A stretch of DNA of 15,615 nt from an uncultured Bacilli bacterium (GTDB lineage: Bacteria; Bacillota_I; Bacilli_A; RF39; UBA660): positions 1 to 15,615 of the forward strand of contig CANQFO010000021.1 in assembly GCA_947599755.1 (NCBI GenBank), given 5' to 3'. The stretch's first letter is position 1. Each line of letters starts with the position of its first letter. Position numbers and translations under genes: made by a program. The notes under the pieces are model-generated. The model did not search any database and was not told where the DNA came from. It saw only the letters and a list, made by a program, of their open reading frames with translations. This document shows, piece after piece, positions 1-7,171 of this stretch.

Positions 1-6
1 GATTTT

Positions 7-1203
7 ATGCATAGAGAAGATTTTCCTTTGTTAAAACAAGATATTGTGTATTTTGATAATGGTGCTACTACGTTAAAACCACAATGTGTGATTGATAGTA
101 TGGTTGATTATTATGCTAATCATACTTCCAATATTCATCGAGGGGATTATGATGCGTCTGTTATTACTAATCAATTGTATGATGATACTCGTTGTGTTGT
201 TCGGGATTTTATTCATTGTAATCGTAGTGAAGAAGTTGTTTTTACTAGTGGAACGACAATGTCTATGAATTTGGTTGTCTTTGGTTATATGAAAAAAATT
301 TTGAAAAAAGGGGATGAAGTTTTACTTACTCGAGCAGAGCATGCGTCTACTGTTTTACCTTGGATTCAGTTGAGTAAGGAAATCGGTATTGTCATTCGTT
401 ATATGAAGCTTGATTCTCAGTATGAACTTAGTGTGCAAAGTGTATTGGATTCTATTACTTCTAGGACAAAGGTTATTTCTATTGCTCATGTTACCAATGT
501 TATTGGGGATATTCGAGATATTTATTCTATTGGAAAAATTTGTAAAGAAAAGAAGATTCTTTTTTGTGTAGATGGTGCACAAAGTGTACCTCATCTTCCT
601 GTTGATTTTCAGCGTTGTAATATTGATTTTTTATGTTTTTCTGGTCATAAAATGTTAGGCCCTACTGGAGTTGGTGTATTGGTTGGAAAATATGATCTTT
701 TGGAGAGGATGGATCCTTTATTTTATGGTGGTGGAATGAATCAGTTATTTGAAGCAGATAATCACTATGAATTAAAACATGCTCCAACTAAATTTGAAGC
801 TGGTACTCCACCTATTGCGGAGGTTATTGGCTTACGTCGAGCAATTTTGTATTTAAAAGATATTGGGATGGATGTTATTCATCAACATGAAGTGAAATTA
901 AAAAAATATTTGGTTTCTGAACTTTCAAAAATTCCTAATATTATTTTATATAATTCAAATTCTGAGAGTGGAATTTTAGCTTTTAATATTGATGGGGTTT
1001 TTCCTCAAGATAGTTCTGTTTATTTGAATCATTATCATATTTATGTTAGAGCTGGTAATCATTGTGCTAAAATGTTAAAAGATGAAATTAAAGTTAAAAA
1101 TACTGTTCGTGTTAGTCTATATTTGTATAATGATTATCATGATATTGATCGATTGGTTCAAGTTTTGCGACAAAGTCAGGATATCTTTAAGGTGGTTCTT
1201 TAA
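7..1203 (+). CDS. sufS: Cysteine desulfurase SufS
   Basis: PLP-dependent group II cysteine desulfurase. It removes sulfur from L-cysteine as an enzyme-bound persulfide and passes it to SufU for cytosolic Fe-S cluster assembly. At 398 residues it is the normal family length. Visible signatures are the N-terminal DNGATTLKP segment, HRGDYDAS in the substrate region, the DGAQSVPH stretch, the PLP-binding lysine in SGHKMLGPTG (Lys215), and the catalytic cysteine in RAGNHCAK (about Cys353). Only 6 nt precede the ATG, so its ribosome-binding site and any overlap with an upstream gene (sufD is expected) cannot be seen. sufU follows after 36 nt and sufB after that, which is the tail of the Bacillus-type sufCDSUB order. 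Nearly every Ile codon is ATT, typical of the T-rich core of this window. Identification is secure. Confidence 0.96.
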   Translation: MHREDFPLLKQDIVYFDNGATTLKPQCVIDSMVDYYANHTSNIHRGDYDASVITNQLYDDTRCVVRDFIHCNRSEEVVFTSGTTMSMNLVVFGYMKKILKKGDEVLLTRAEHASTVLPWIQLSKEIGIVIRYMKLDSQYELSVQSVLDSITSRTKVISIAHVTNVIGDIRDIYSIGKICKEKKILFCVDGAQSVPHLPVDFQRCNIDFLCFSGHKMLGPTGVGVLVGKYDLLERMDPLFYGGGMNQLFEADNHYELKHAPTKFEAGTPPIAEVIGLRRAILYLKDIGMDVIHQHEVKLKKYLVSELSKIPNIILYNSNSESGILAFNIDGVFPQDSSVYLNHYHIYVRAGNHCAKMLKDEIKVKNTVRVSLYLYNDYHDIDRLVQVLRQSQDIFKVVL

Positions 1204-1239
1204 TCATTAAAAAAGATAAAGGGAAAGGAGAGGCGATTG

Positions 1240-1665
1240 ATGGATAATTCTATGCGGCGAGAAATTATTCTTTATCATTATCAAGATCCTATTCATCGTG
1301 GATTAATTCAGGATGATAGTTATTTAACTACTAATACTAATAGTGAAAGTTGTATTGATAATTTGGATTTTATGATGAAAATTGAGGATGGTATGGTAAA
1401 AGATATTCGTTTTGATGGGGAGGCTTGTGCAATTAGTACATCTGCTTCTTCTATTATGATTCAACAATTGATCGGTAAATCAGTGGAAGAGGTTAAAAAT
1501 ATTTTACAAAATTATCAAAATATGATTCAGGAGAAGGAGTATGATCCAGAATTATTAGGGGATTTGATTGTGTATGATGATATTTGTAAGCAACCAAATC
1601 GTAAAGGATGTGCTTTACTTCCTAGTATTGCGGTTTATCGTATGCTTAGTCAGTTAGAAAATTAG
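1240..1665 (+). CDS. sufU: Fe-S assembly sulfur acceptor SufU
   Basis: IscU-like zinc protein, 141 residues, that in Gram-positives accepts the persulfide from SufS and passes sulfur to SufB. The expected zinc ligands are present: Cys38 and Asp40 in SESCID, Cys63 in DGEACAIS, and Cys124 in RKGCALLP. The SESCID segment replaces the more usual NPSCGD form but keeps the Cys-x-Asp pattern. I start at the ATG at 1240, which has AAAGGAG 9 nt upstream; an in-frame TTG at 1237 is also possible but too close to that site to be favoured. It lies between sufS and sufB in an obvious operon with no terminator between the genes. Identification is secure from motif, length and context. Confidence 0.94.
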   Translation: MDNSMRREIILYHYQDPIHRGLIQDDSYLTTNTNSESCIDNLDFMMKIEDGMVKDIRFDGEACAISTSASSIMIQQLIGKSVEEVKNILQNYQNMIQEKEYDPELLGDLIVYDDICKQPNRKGCALLPSIAVYRMLSQLEN

Positions 1666-1687
1666 CAATTGTAGATGGAGGATTGGT

Positions 1688-3001
1688 ATGGAGATTAAAG
1701 GAATAGATGCAGCAAAAGTTTTAAAAATTTCTAAGATAAAAAAAGAGGATCCTTGGGTAAAGAAATTTCGGTTGGATAGTTATTCTCAATTTGAACAATT
1801 GGATATGCCTTCTTTTGGACCTTCTATTGATTTAGATCTTTCTCAAATTATTTATTATAAATCTGATGATTTGGATCAAAAGATGAAAAGTGATTGGAGT
1901 CAAGTGTTGAAACCAGTCCGAGATGAGTTTGATTCTTTGGGAGTTTTAGAAAGTGAGTCTCATCTTGGTGGTATGGGTGTGCAATATGAAAGTGAAGTTA
2001 TTTATCATAATATGCTTGATGAGTTAGAGAAAAAGAAGGTTATTTTTACTTCTATTGAGCAAGCGATGAGGGATTATCCTGAATTGGTTCGTAAGTATTT
2101 TGGTAAAATTGTAAAGAGTGGGGAGAATAAATTTTCTGCTTTAAATGGGGCGGTTTTCAGTGGAGGAAGCTTTATTTATATTCCTCCTCATACTACTCTT
2201 GATCGGCCATTGCAGAGTTATTTTCGAATTAATAGTCGTCATATGGGACAGTTTGAACGTACCTTAATTATTGTTGATGACTATAGTAGTCTTCATTATA
2301 TTGAGGGTTGTACTGCTCCTGTTTATAGTGATTCATCTTTACATGCTGCGGTTGTTGAAATTTATGTTGGGAAGCATAGTAAATGTCGTTATTCTACCAT
2401 TCAAAATTGGGCTACGAATGTTTATAATTTGGTTACTAAAAGAGCAGTGGTTTCTGATTATGGTGTGATGGAATGGATTGATGGGAATATTGGTAGTAAG
2501 GTTACTATGAAATATCCTTGTTGTGTATTAAAGGGTGATTATTCTAGTGGAGTTTGTATTACGATTTCTGTTGCTTCTAAGGGGCAAATTCAAGATAGTG
2601 GTGCTAGAATGATTCATTTGGGAGGAAATACACGAAGTAAAATTATTTCTAAAAGTATTGCTAGAAATTTTGGTAATGCTACTTATCGTGGTAAGGTATT
2701 GATTAGTGGAAATGCTTTACATAGTCATAGTGATGTAAAATGTGATACTTTGATTTTGGATAAGGATTCTAAAAGTGATACTATTCCTGTTAATTCTTGT
2801 TTTAATCTTAGTAGTAGTATTGAGCATGAGGCTACGGTTTCTAAGATTAGTGATGCAAATTTATTTTATTTGATGAGTAGAGGTATTTCTAAAGAGAGGG
2901 CTATGGAGTTAATTATTTTGGGATTTTTGGAAGAATTTCGTGAGGAGTTACCAATGGAATATGCGGTGGAATTAAATCAGTTAATTAAAAGAAATTTATA
3001 A
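1688..3001 (+). CDS. sufB: Fe-S scaffold protein SufB
   Basis: Core subunit of the SufBC(2)D scaffold on which Fe-S clusters are built in the cytosol. The protein has 437 residues, slightly shorter than the roughly 465 typical of SufB. Recognisable parts are the N-terminal region with ESEVIYHN, FSGGSFIYIPP near residues 156-166, the central beta-helix, a VKCDTLIL strand, and the C-terminal IEHEATVSKISDANLFYLMSRG-type segment that marks SufB/SufD. Within the family the EHEATVSKI and LFYLMSRG signature favours SufB over SufD. The start at 1688 has GGAGG about 8 nt upstream. It is the last suf gene; an A/T-only hairpin plus T-run begins inside its stop region. The C-terminal tail, VELNQLIKRNL, is intact. 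Confidence 0.94.
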   Translation: MEIKGIDAAKVLKISKIKKEDPWVKKFRLDSYSQFEQLDMPSFGPSIDLDLSQIIYYKSDDLDQKMKSDWSQVLKPVRDEFDSLGVLESESHLGGMGVQYESEVIYHNMLDELEKKKVIFTSIEQAMRDYPELVRKYFGKIVKSGENKFSALNGAVFSGGSFIYIPPHTTLDRPLQSYFRINSRHMGQFERTLIIVDDYSSLHYIEGCTAPVYSDSSLHAAVVEIYVGKHSKCRYSTIQNWATNVYNLVTKRAVVSDYGVMEWIDGNIGSKVTMKYPCCVLKGDYSSGVCITISVASKGQIQDSGARMIHLGGNTRSKIISKSIARNFGNATYRGKVLISGNALHSHSDVKCDTLILDKDSKSDTIPVNSCFNLSSSIEHEATVSKISDANLFYLMSRGISKERAMELIILGFLEEFREELPMEYAVELNQLIKRNL

Positions 3002-3030
3002 TTACTAAATTTATTTATTTCTTTTTTTTT
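2987..3030 (+). terminator. Candidate terminator of the suf operon
   Basis: A 9-bp arm AAAAGAAAT (2987-2995) is complementary to ATTTCTTTT (3017-3025) and runs into a T-run ending at 3030. A nested alternative hairpin, AAATTTA/TAAATTT (2992-2998 and 3006-3012), overlaps it. The stem has almost no G or C, so it would be weak. It overlaps the sufB stop codon. Confidence 0.45.
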
Positions 3031-3109
3031 GCTTGTCAAAATAAAAAATTCTGTATAGGAATTTCTTTTTTTTTCTTTCTTTTTTTTCTTTTTGTTCTTT
3101 TTTTTCGGT

Positions 3110-3138
3110 TTGCAAACTGTTTTTTCATTTTATATGAT
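3110..3138 (+). promoter_or_regulatory. Sigma-A-type promoter for ssb
   Basis: TTGCAA (3110-3115) and TATGAT (3133-3138) are separated by exactly 17 nt. The predicted transcription start near 3145 leaves a very short leader holding the strong ribosome-binding site AAAGGAGGTGAG (3147-3158) before the ATG at 3161. An alternative TTGTCA lies at 3033 but lacks a good partner. Confidence 0.55.
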
Positions 3139-3160
3139 GTTTTCAGAAAGGAGGTGAGAT

Positions 3161-3532
3161 ATGCTTAATCAAATTATTTTAGTTGGTAGACTTACTCGAA
3201 ATATTTCTGTTCATCAGTCGGAAAAGGGAGGGAAGGTTGCGACTATTTCTTTGGCTATTCCTCGTAGCTTTAAAAATGTAGAGGGAAATTATGATACGGA
3301 TTTTATTGATTGTGTTCTTTTTGATCATATTGCTCAAAATACTTCGGAATATTGTGAAAAAGGAGATATTGTTGGAGTAAAGGGTAGAGTTCAATCTCGG
3401 ATAGTAGAAAAAGATGGGAAGAGGGAATATCTTTTGGAAATTATTGCGGAAAAGGTTACTTTTCTTTCTTCTAAGGGAAAAGAAGATAAGATGATAAAAG
3501 AGAAGGAAAAGGTAGGTGATTTAGAAGAATAA
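3161..3532 (+). CDS. ssb: Single-stranded DNA-binding protein (short form)
   Basis: OB-fold protein of 123 residues that coats single-stranded DNA during replication, recombination and repair. The N-terminus MLNQIILVGRLTRN, the ATISLAIPRSF strand, the DFIDCVLF segment (about residues 47-54) and the GDIVGVKGRVQSR segment (about 68-80) match bacterial SSB. After about residue 105 only a short lysine/glutamate-rich tail remains, ending GDLEE. The usual acidic tip ending in Pro-Phe, which recruits partner proteins, is absent, so this may be a second or specialised SSB rather than the main replicative one. It is not next to rpsF or rpsR, where the housekeeping ssb often lies. It has a near-perfect ribosome-binding site, its own promoter and its own terminator, so it appears to be monocistronic. 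Confidence 0.9.
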   Translation: MLNQIILVGRLTRNISVHQSEKGGKVATISLAIPRSFKNVEGNYDTDFIDCVLFDHIAQNTSEYCEKGDIVGVKGRVQSRIVEKDGKREYLLEIIAEKVTFLSSKGKEDKMIKEKEKVGDLEE

Positions 3533-3552
3533 AATTTGTTTTTTTATCTTTT

Positions 3553-3581
3553 GCAACTGATTTATTGAGTCAGTTGTTTTT
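3553..3581 (+). terminator. Rho-independent terminator of ssb
   Basis: GCAACTGA (3553-3560) pairs with TCAGTTGT (3570-3577) around a 9-nt loop, followed by a T-run to 3581. Seven of the eight pairs are Watson-Crick and one is a G-U pair at the base. It sits 20 nt after the ssb stop. Confidence 0.8.
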
Positions 3582-3593
3582 CTATGTTATACT
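3565..3593 (+). promoter_or_regulatory. Sigma-A-type promoter for the GNAT-pdp operon
   Basis: TTGAGT (3565-3570) and TATACT (3588-3593) are spaced by 17 nt, with an extended -10 TG at 3585-3586. The -35 box lies in the loop and 3' arm of the ssb terminator, so the two signals share bases. Start of transcription is predicted near 3600. Confidence 0.65.
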
Positions 3594-3617
3594 TTTAATT
3601 AGAATAGTGGTGATGTT

Positions 3618-4025
3618 ATGGATATTGTTATTCGAAAGTATGAAGATTCTGATTATCTACAAGTTCAAAAGATTTTGGCAGAAAATTTTTCTGTTTCCAA
3701 GATAAGGGATTCTTTTGATCCTTCTAGTTATGAATTTGTTGCTGTTGATGGATATGAAGTAATCGGATATTTTATTTTGCATTTAATGGTTGATGTTGTT
3801 TGTCAGAATAAGTGGTTTTTGGTTGAATATGTTTGTGTTCAAAAAGATAAGCAAGGAATGGGAATTGGAACTAAGATGATGGAATTTGCCATTTCTTATG
3901 CTAGAGAAAATCATATTTGTTATTTAGAACTTACTTCAGGTTATCAGAGAAGTTGTGCCCATCGTCTTTATGAAAAGTTAGGATTTCAGAGAAGAGAATC
4001 TTATTTATATAGGAAGGTGTTATGA
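3618..4025 (+). CDS. GNAT-family N-acetyltransferase
   Basis: Acetyl-CoA-dependent acyltransferase of 135 residues; the substrate cannot be told from sequence. The acetyl-CoA pyrophosphate-binding motif is visible as VCVQKDKQGMGIG (Gln79-Gly80-Met-Gly82-Ile-Gly84) followed by helix TKMMEFAISYA. The C-terminal AHRLYEKLGFQRRES is the classical GNAT motif B (x-LYEKLGF). The start at 3618 is preceded by a modest GTGGTGA ribosome-binding site. Its stop overlaps the start of the downstream phosphorylase (ATGA-type overlap), so translation is probably coupled and the two are co-transcribed. The pairing with a nucleoside phosphorylase might hint at a nucleobase or sugar substrate, but this is only inference. 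Confidence 0.88.
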   Translation: MDIVIRKYEDSDYLQVQKILAENFSVSKIRDSFDPSSYEFVAVDGYEVIGYFILHLMVDVVCQNKWFLVEYVCVQKDKQGMGIGTKMMEFAISYARENHICYLELTSGYQRSCAHRLYEKLGFQRRESYLYRKVL

Positions 4026-5260
4026 TGATTATTGATATTCTTAATAAGAAAAGATTAGGAAAGGAACTTAGTTATCAGGAATTAGACTTTTTTTTCAACC
4101 AATATTTGGAGGGAAAGATTGCTGATTATCAAATGTCTGCATTACTTATGGCCATTTGTATTCAGGGAATGAGTGATGAAGAAATTTTTTCTTTGACTAA
4201 GATTTTTATTGATAGTGGGGATGTGTTGGATTTTAGCGATATTCTTGGTGTTAAAGTGGATAAACATTCTACTGGTGGAATTGGGGATAAAACTACATTA
4301 ATTATTGCTCCTATTGTTGCTAGTTTGGGTGTTCCTGTTGTCAAAATGAGTGGAAGAGGACTTGGATATACTGGTGGGACGATTGATAAGTTGGAAAGTA
4401 TTCCTGGTTTTCGTGTTGATTTATCTGATGAAGAAATTATTCATCAAGTGAAAAAGATTGGGGTTGTGGTTACAGGGCAAACTGCTGATCTTGCTCCTAT
4501 GGATAAAAAAATTTATGCTCTTCGGGATGTTACTGCTACGGTATCTTCTATTCCTTTAATTGCATCTAGTATTATGAGTAAAAAGATTGCATCTGGTGCG
4601 GATAAGATTTTGATTGATATTAAGGTTGGTAATGGTGCTTTATTGCAAACTGTTGAGGAGGCAGAAAAACTTAGTGAATTGATGATTAAAATTGGTAAGG
4701 TTTATCATCGAGAGGTTCGTACGATTATTAGTGATATGAATGCTCCTTTGGGTTATGCTGTTGGTAATAGTTTGGAAGTGAAGGAGGCTATTTCTGTTTT
4801 GAAAGGAGAAGAGAAGGATAATTCTCTTGTTGATTTGTGTGTTTTGCTTGCTAGTGAAATGGTTAGTATGGGGAAAAATATTTCTAAAGAAGCAGCGACT
4901 TCTTTGGTTTTAGATAGTATTACTAATGGATGTGCATATCAAAAATTTTTAGAACTTGTATCAGCTCAAGGAGGAGATTTATCACTACTTTCTTGTAGTT
5001 CAAAAAAGCAGGTAATGAGGGCTAATTGTAGTGGAGTAATTACGAAAATTGATGCTTTGAATGTTGGGAAGCTATCTGTTTCTTTAGGAGCTGGAAGAGA
5101 GGAAATTGAAGATAAAATTGATTATGGGGTAGGAATTTTATTTCATAAATTAGTAGGGGAAAAAGTAAAAAAAGGAGATGTTTTGGCGACTTTTTATGTT
5201 CAGAAAAAGGTTCATTTACCCAAGATGGAAGATATCTTTTCTATTGATTTAAAAAAATAG
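4022..5260 (+). CDS. pdp: Pyrimidine-nucleoside phosphorylase
   Basis: Reversibly cleaves uridine or thymidine with phosphate to give the base and (deoxy)ribose-1-phosphate (nucleoside salvage, cytosol). The family signature is present at residues 110-126 (SGRGLGYTGGTIDKLES), and the phosphate loop is KHSTGGIGDK (81-90). Residues equivalent to the pyrimidine-binding His, Arg, Ser and Lys of thymidine phosphorylase are visible (His82, Arg168, Ser183, Lys187). At 412 residues it is a little shorter than the roughly 433 of the Gram-positive enzyme, the difference being at the C-terminus. The signature has Tyr where many members have His (GLGYTGG instead of GLGHTGG). Two in-frame ATGs (4022, 4025) follow AGGAAGG; either may be used. 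I favour pyrimidine-nucleoside phosphorylase over thymidine phosphorylase (deoA) because of the Gram-positive context, but specificity is not proven. Confidence 0.92.
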   Translation: MMIIDILNKKRLGKELSYQELDFFFNQYLEGKIADYQMSALLMAICIQGMSDEEIFSLTKIFIDSGDVLDFSDILGVKVDKHSTGGIGDKTTLIIAPIVASLGVPVVKMSGRGLGYTGGTIDKLESIPGFRVDLSDEEIIHQVKKIGVVVTGQTADLAPMDKKIYALRDVTATVSSIPLIASSIMSKKIASGADKILIDIKVGNGALLQTVEEAEKLSELMIKIGKVYHREVRTIISDMNAPLGYAVGNSLEVKEAISVLKGEEKDNSLVDLCVLLASEMVSMGKNISKEAATSLVLDSITNGCAYQKFLELVSAQGGDLSLLSCSSKKQVMRANCSGVITKIDALNVGKLSVSLGAGREEIEDKIDYGVGILFHKLVGEKVKKGDVLATFYVQKKVHLPKMEDIFSIDLKK

Positions 5261-5261
5261 T

Positions 5262-5288
5262 TTGAAAATGATAAAAATATGGTATAAT
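5262..5288 (+). promoter_or_regulatory. Promoter of the thioester adhesin-sortase operon
   Basis: A perfect TATAAT (5283-5288) with an extended -10 TG (5280-5281) lies 15 nt after TTGAAA (5262-5267). The spacing is short, but the extended -10 can compensate. The predicted start near 5295 gives a leader of about 20 nt. The promoter begins right after the pdp stop. Confidence 0.7.
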
Positions 5289-5313
5289 ATTTTTATAAAG
5301 GTAAGGTGTGTAT

Positions 5314-6510
5314 ATGGAAAAAATTTATATGGAAAAAAATCAAAACCGTAAAAATGATTCTTTTTTTAAAAAGTTGTTTCGTAATGATAAATCTGTATTT
5401 TTGTCTTTTGTAGTTGCTATTGTATTTATCTTTTCTTTGGTTATTTTTGGGTTTAATCAAGTTTCTTATGCCATTAATAATGTTGAGGATCCTCTTCCTG
5501 ATAGTTTTACTACTAGTTCTGGTGAGCAAGTTATTGGGGAAAGTAATCCTGTTGTAGGAATTACTTCTTATACTACTTCTGATGGTATTCCTGTTTTTTG
5601 TATTCAACATGATGTTCCTTTTTGTACAGGAAAATCTTATCAAAAAAGTGAGGATTTAATTGAGGATCAAGGTCTTATTTATTTGATGGCTAATCTTTAT
5701 AATGGAACTGAGGCTTCTCGGTTAACCAATAAAGATGTTTTAGTAGATATTTGGTTAACTCAAACTGCTATATGGGTTTATCAGAAAAAGATTGGTGCTA
5801 AGGATACAAGTAAAATTACTGATACTGATGTTCAAAATATTTATGCGATTAAAAAATTATATAATAGTAAGAGTACTGATTTAATTAATGAGTCAAGTCC
5901 ATTATATACGCTTTATGGAATTGATAAAAAAATTGAGACGGCAATTAATATTCATAATAGTGGTGCTACTATTAAAACCTTTGATGTTTCCATGAATTCT
6001 GATACTTTGACCATTACTGATGATGAAAAATATTATCAAACTGATTTGGTTTCTGTGGTTGGTAGTGTTAATTATGAAAAGTTAGGTAGTTTTGAGGGAT
6101 TTTCCGTTACTTTATCTAGTGCACCATCTGGTACTATTTTAGTTAATGAAAATGGTGAACAGATTACTAATCTTGATAAGATGGCAGTTGGTACGAAATT
6201 TTATATTAGAATTCCTGTTGATAAAGTGACAGAGGATGCAAAGAGTATTGTGTTAACTGCAACTGGAATATTTAAAAGTTATGAAGGCTATTATTATACT
6301 TCCGATGATAATTGTCAGGTAATTACTAATGTTAGAACAATTACTAGTAGTCTTAGTGATGGTTTAACTTATGATATTAATTATACTCCTGAGGTTCCAG
6401 ATACGAATAAAAATGTGGCTCAGTCAATTTATTTTATCGGACTTATCATTATGTTAAGTGGTGTTGGTGTGATTTATGCAAATGTTAAACCTAAAGCAAA
6501 ACAACAGTAA
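5314..6510 (+). CDS. Thioester-domain surface protein (Cys-Gln adhesin) with VPDTN sorting-like signal
   Basis: Predicted wall- or membrane-anchored surface protein of 398 residues. A basic N-terminus is followed by a hydrophobic segment (about 28-47) and a possible signal cleavage after SYA. Residues about 78-200 look like a thioester domain (TQXA/TED family): Cys96 in VFCIQH and Gln150 in LTQTAIWVY are the pair expected to form an internal Cys-Gln thioester, which in Gram-positive adhesins reacts with host amines. GLIYLMANLYN between them is also family-like. A probable Ig-like beta domain follows (about 225-345). The C-terminus has VPDTN (361-365), a hydrophobic helix (about 371-388) and a basic tail KPKAKQQ, resembling a variant LPXTG signal. 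I start at ATG 5314 because AAGG lies 7 nt upstream; an in-frame GTG at 5308 is too close to it. The downstream sortase overlaps its end by 35 nt. Confidence 0.85.
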   Translation: MEKIYMEKNQNRKNDSFFKKLFRNDKSVFLSFVVAIVFIFSLVIFGFNQVSYAINNVEDPLPDSFTTSSGEQVIGESNPVVGITSYTTSDGIPVFCIQHDVPFCTGKSYQKSEDLIEDQGLIYLMANLYNGTEASRLTNKDVLVDIWLTQTAIWVYQKKIGAKDTSKITDTDVQNIYAIKKLYNSKSTDLINESSPLYTLYGIDKKIETAINIHNSGATIKTFDVSMNSDTLTITDDEKYYQTDLVSVVGSVNYEKLGSFEGFSVTLSSAPSGTILVNENGEQITNLDKMAVGTKFYIRIPVDKVTEDAKSIVLTATGIFKSYEGYYYTSDDNCQVITNVRTITSSLSDGLTYDINYTPEVPDTNKNVAQSIYFIGLIIMLSGVGVIYANVKPKAKQQ

Positions 6511-7159
6511 AAAATTAAAAAAGAGCCAGTTATTCTTTATTGGTTCTTTTCTTATATTTATTGGATTGAGTTTCTTATCTTGGAATTATTTGATGAGAAT
6601 TAGAGAGAATGTTTATTCTGATATGAATATTGCTATTTCTAATTTACAGAATGTAGATAATTCTACAGATACTTATCTTGATAATGTTCCAATTGCTAAT
6701 AATATTTTGGATGATACAGGTACAAGTACTGATTTAAATTCATCTTCAGAAAATCAATATGATAAATATTTAGGAATATTGGAAATTCCTAGGATTGGAT
6801 TGAAAAGAGGGTTTTATTCTTTAGATTCTCGTTATAATCAAATTCAATATAATGTTACTTTGGTTAATGGTTCTACTATGCCTGATGTTGTTCATGGTAA
6901 TTTGATTTTAATGGCTCATTCTGGAGATGCATATATTTCTTATTTTGCTTATTTATATCGTCTTAATCTTAATGATTATGCTTATGTTACTTATCGGGGA
7001 GTTAGGTATCAATATCAATTAGTTAATGTTTATAATGTTTTAAAAAATGGTCGAGTTAAGATTTCTAGAAATTATGATCGAACGACGTTAACTCTTATTA
7101 CTTGTACTAAGGATAATGATACACTTCAAACTGTTTATATTTTTGAATTGGTATCATAA
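6476..7159 (+). CDS. Sortase (class uncertain), probably dedicated to the upstream adhesin
   Basis: Membrane-bound transpeptidase of 227 residues that cleaves a C-terminal sorting motif and transfers the protein to the envelope. There is one N-terminal membrane helix (about 17-40), a spacer, then the sortase beta-barrel starting at YLGILEIPRIGLKRG (about 98-112). The catalytic His is in LMAHSGD (His148), and the catalytic Cys closes TLTLITC (Cys210). The usual catalytic Arg, normally about 8-13 residues after Cys, is not found: the aligned segment reads TKDNDTLQTVYIFEL, with Gln218 at the closest position. The reading frame starts inside the adhesin gene, at ATG 6476 or 6482, with GGTG-type sites only, so coupled translation is likely. 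A membrane protein gene follows after 12 nt. Confidence 0.9.
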   Translation: MQMLNLKQNNSKKLKKSQLFFIGSFLIFIGLSFLSWNYLMRIRENVYSDMNIAISNLQNVDNSTDTYLDNVPIANNILDDTGTSTDLNSSSENQYDKYLGILEIPRIGLKRGFYSLDSRYNQIQYNVTLVNGSTMPDVVHGNLILMAHSGDAYISYFAYLYRLNLNDYAYVTYRGVRYQYQLVNVYNVLKNGRVKISRNYDRTTLTLITCTKDNDTLQTVYIFELVS

Positions 7160-7171
7160 GGAGGTGTTATT

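Noticed and set aside
355..594. Minus-strand 79-codon frame in sufS
   Set aside because: Shadow of sufS, same low-complexity composition, no start signal.
2271..2468. Hydrophobic 65-codon frame inside sufB
   Set aside because: It lies fully within a clear sufB gene in another frame and has no start signal.
5293..5643. Minus-strand 116-codon frame
   Set aside because: Antisense to the thioester-domain protein, low-complexity Asn/Arg/Ile composition, no ribosome-binding site.
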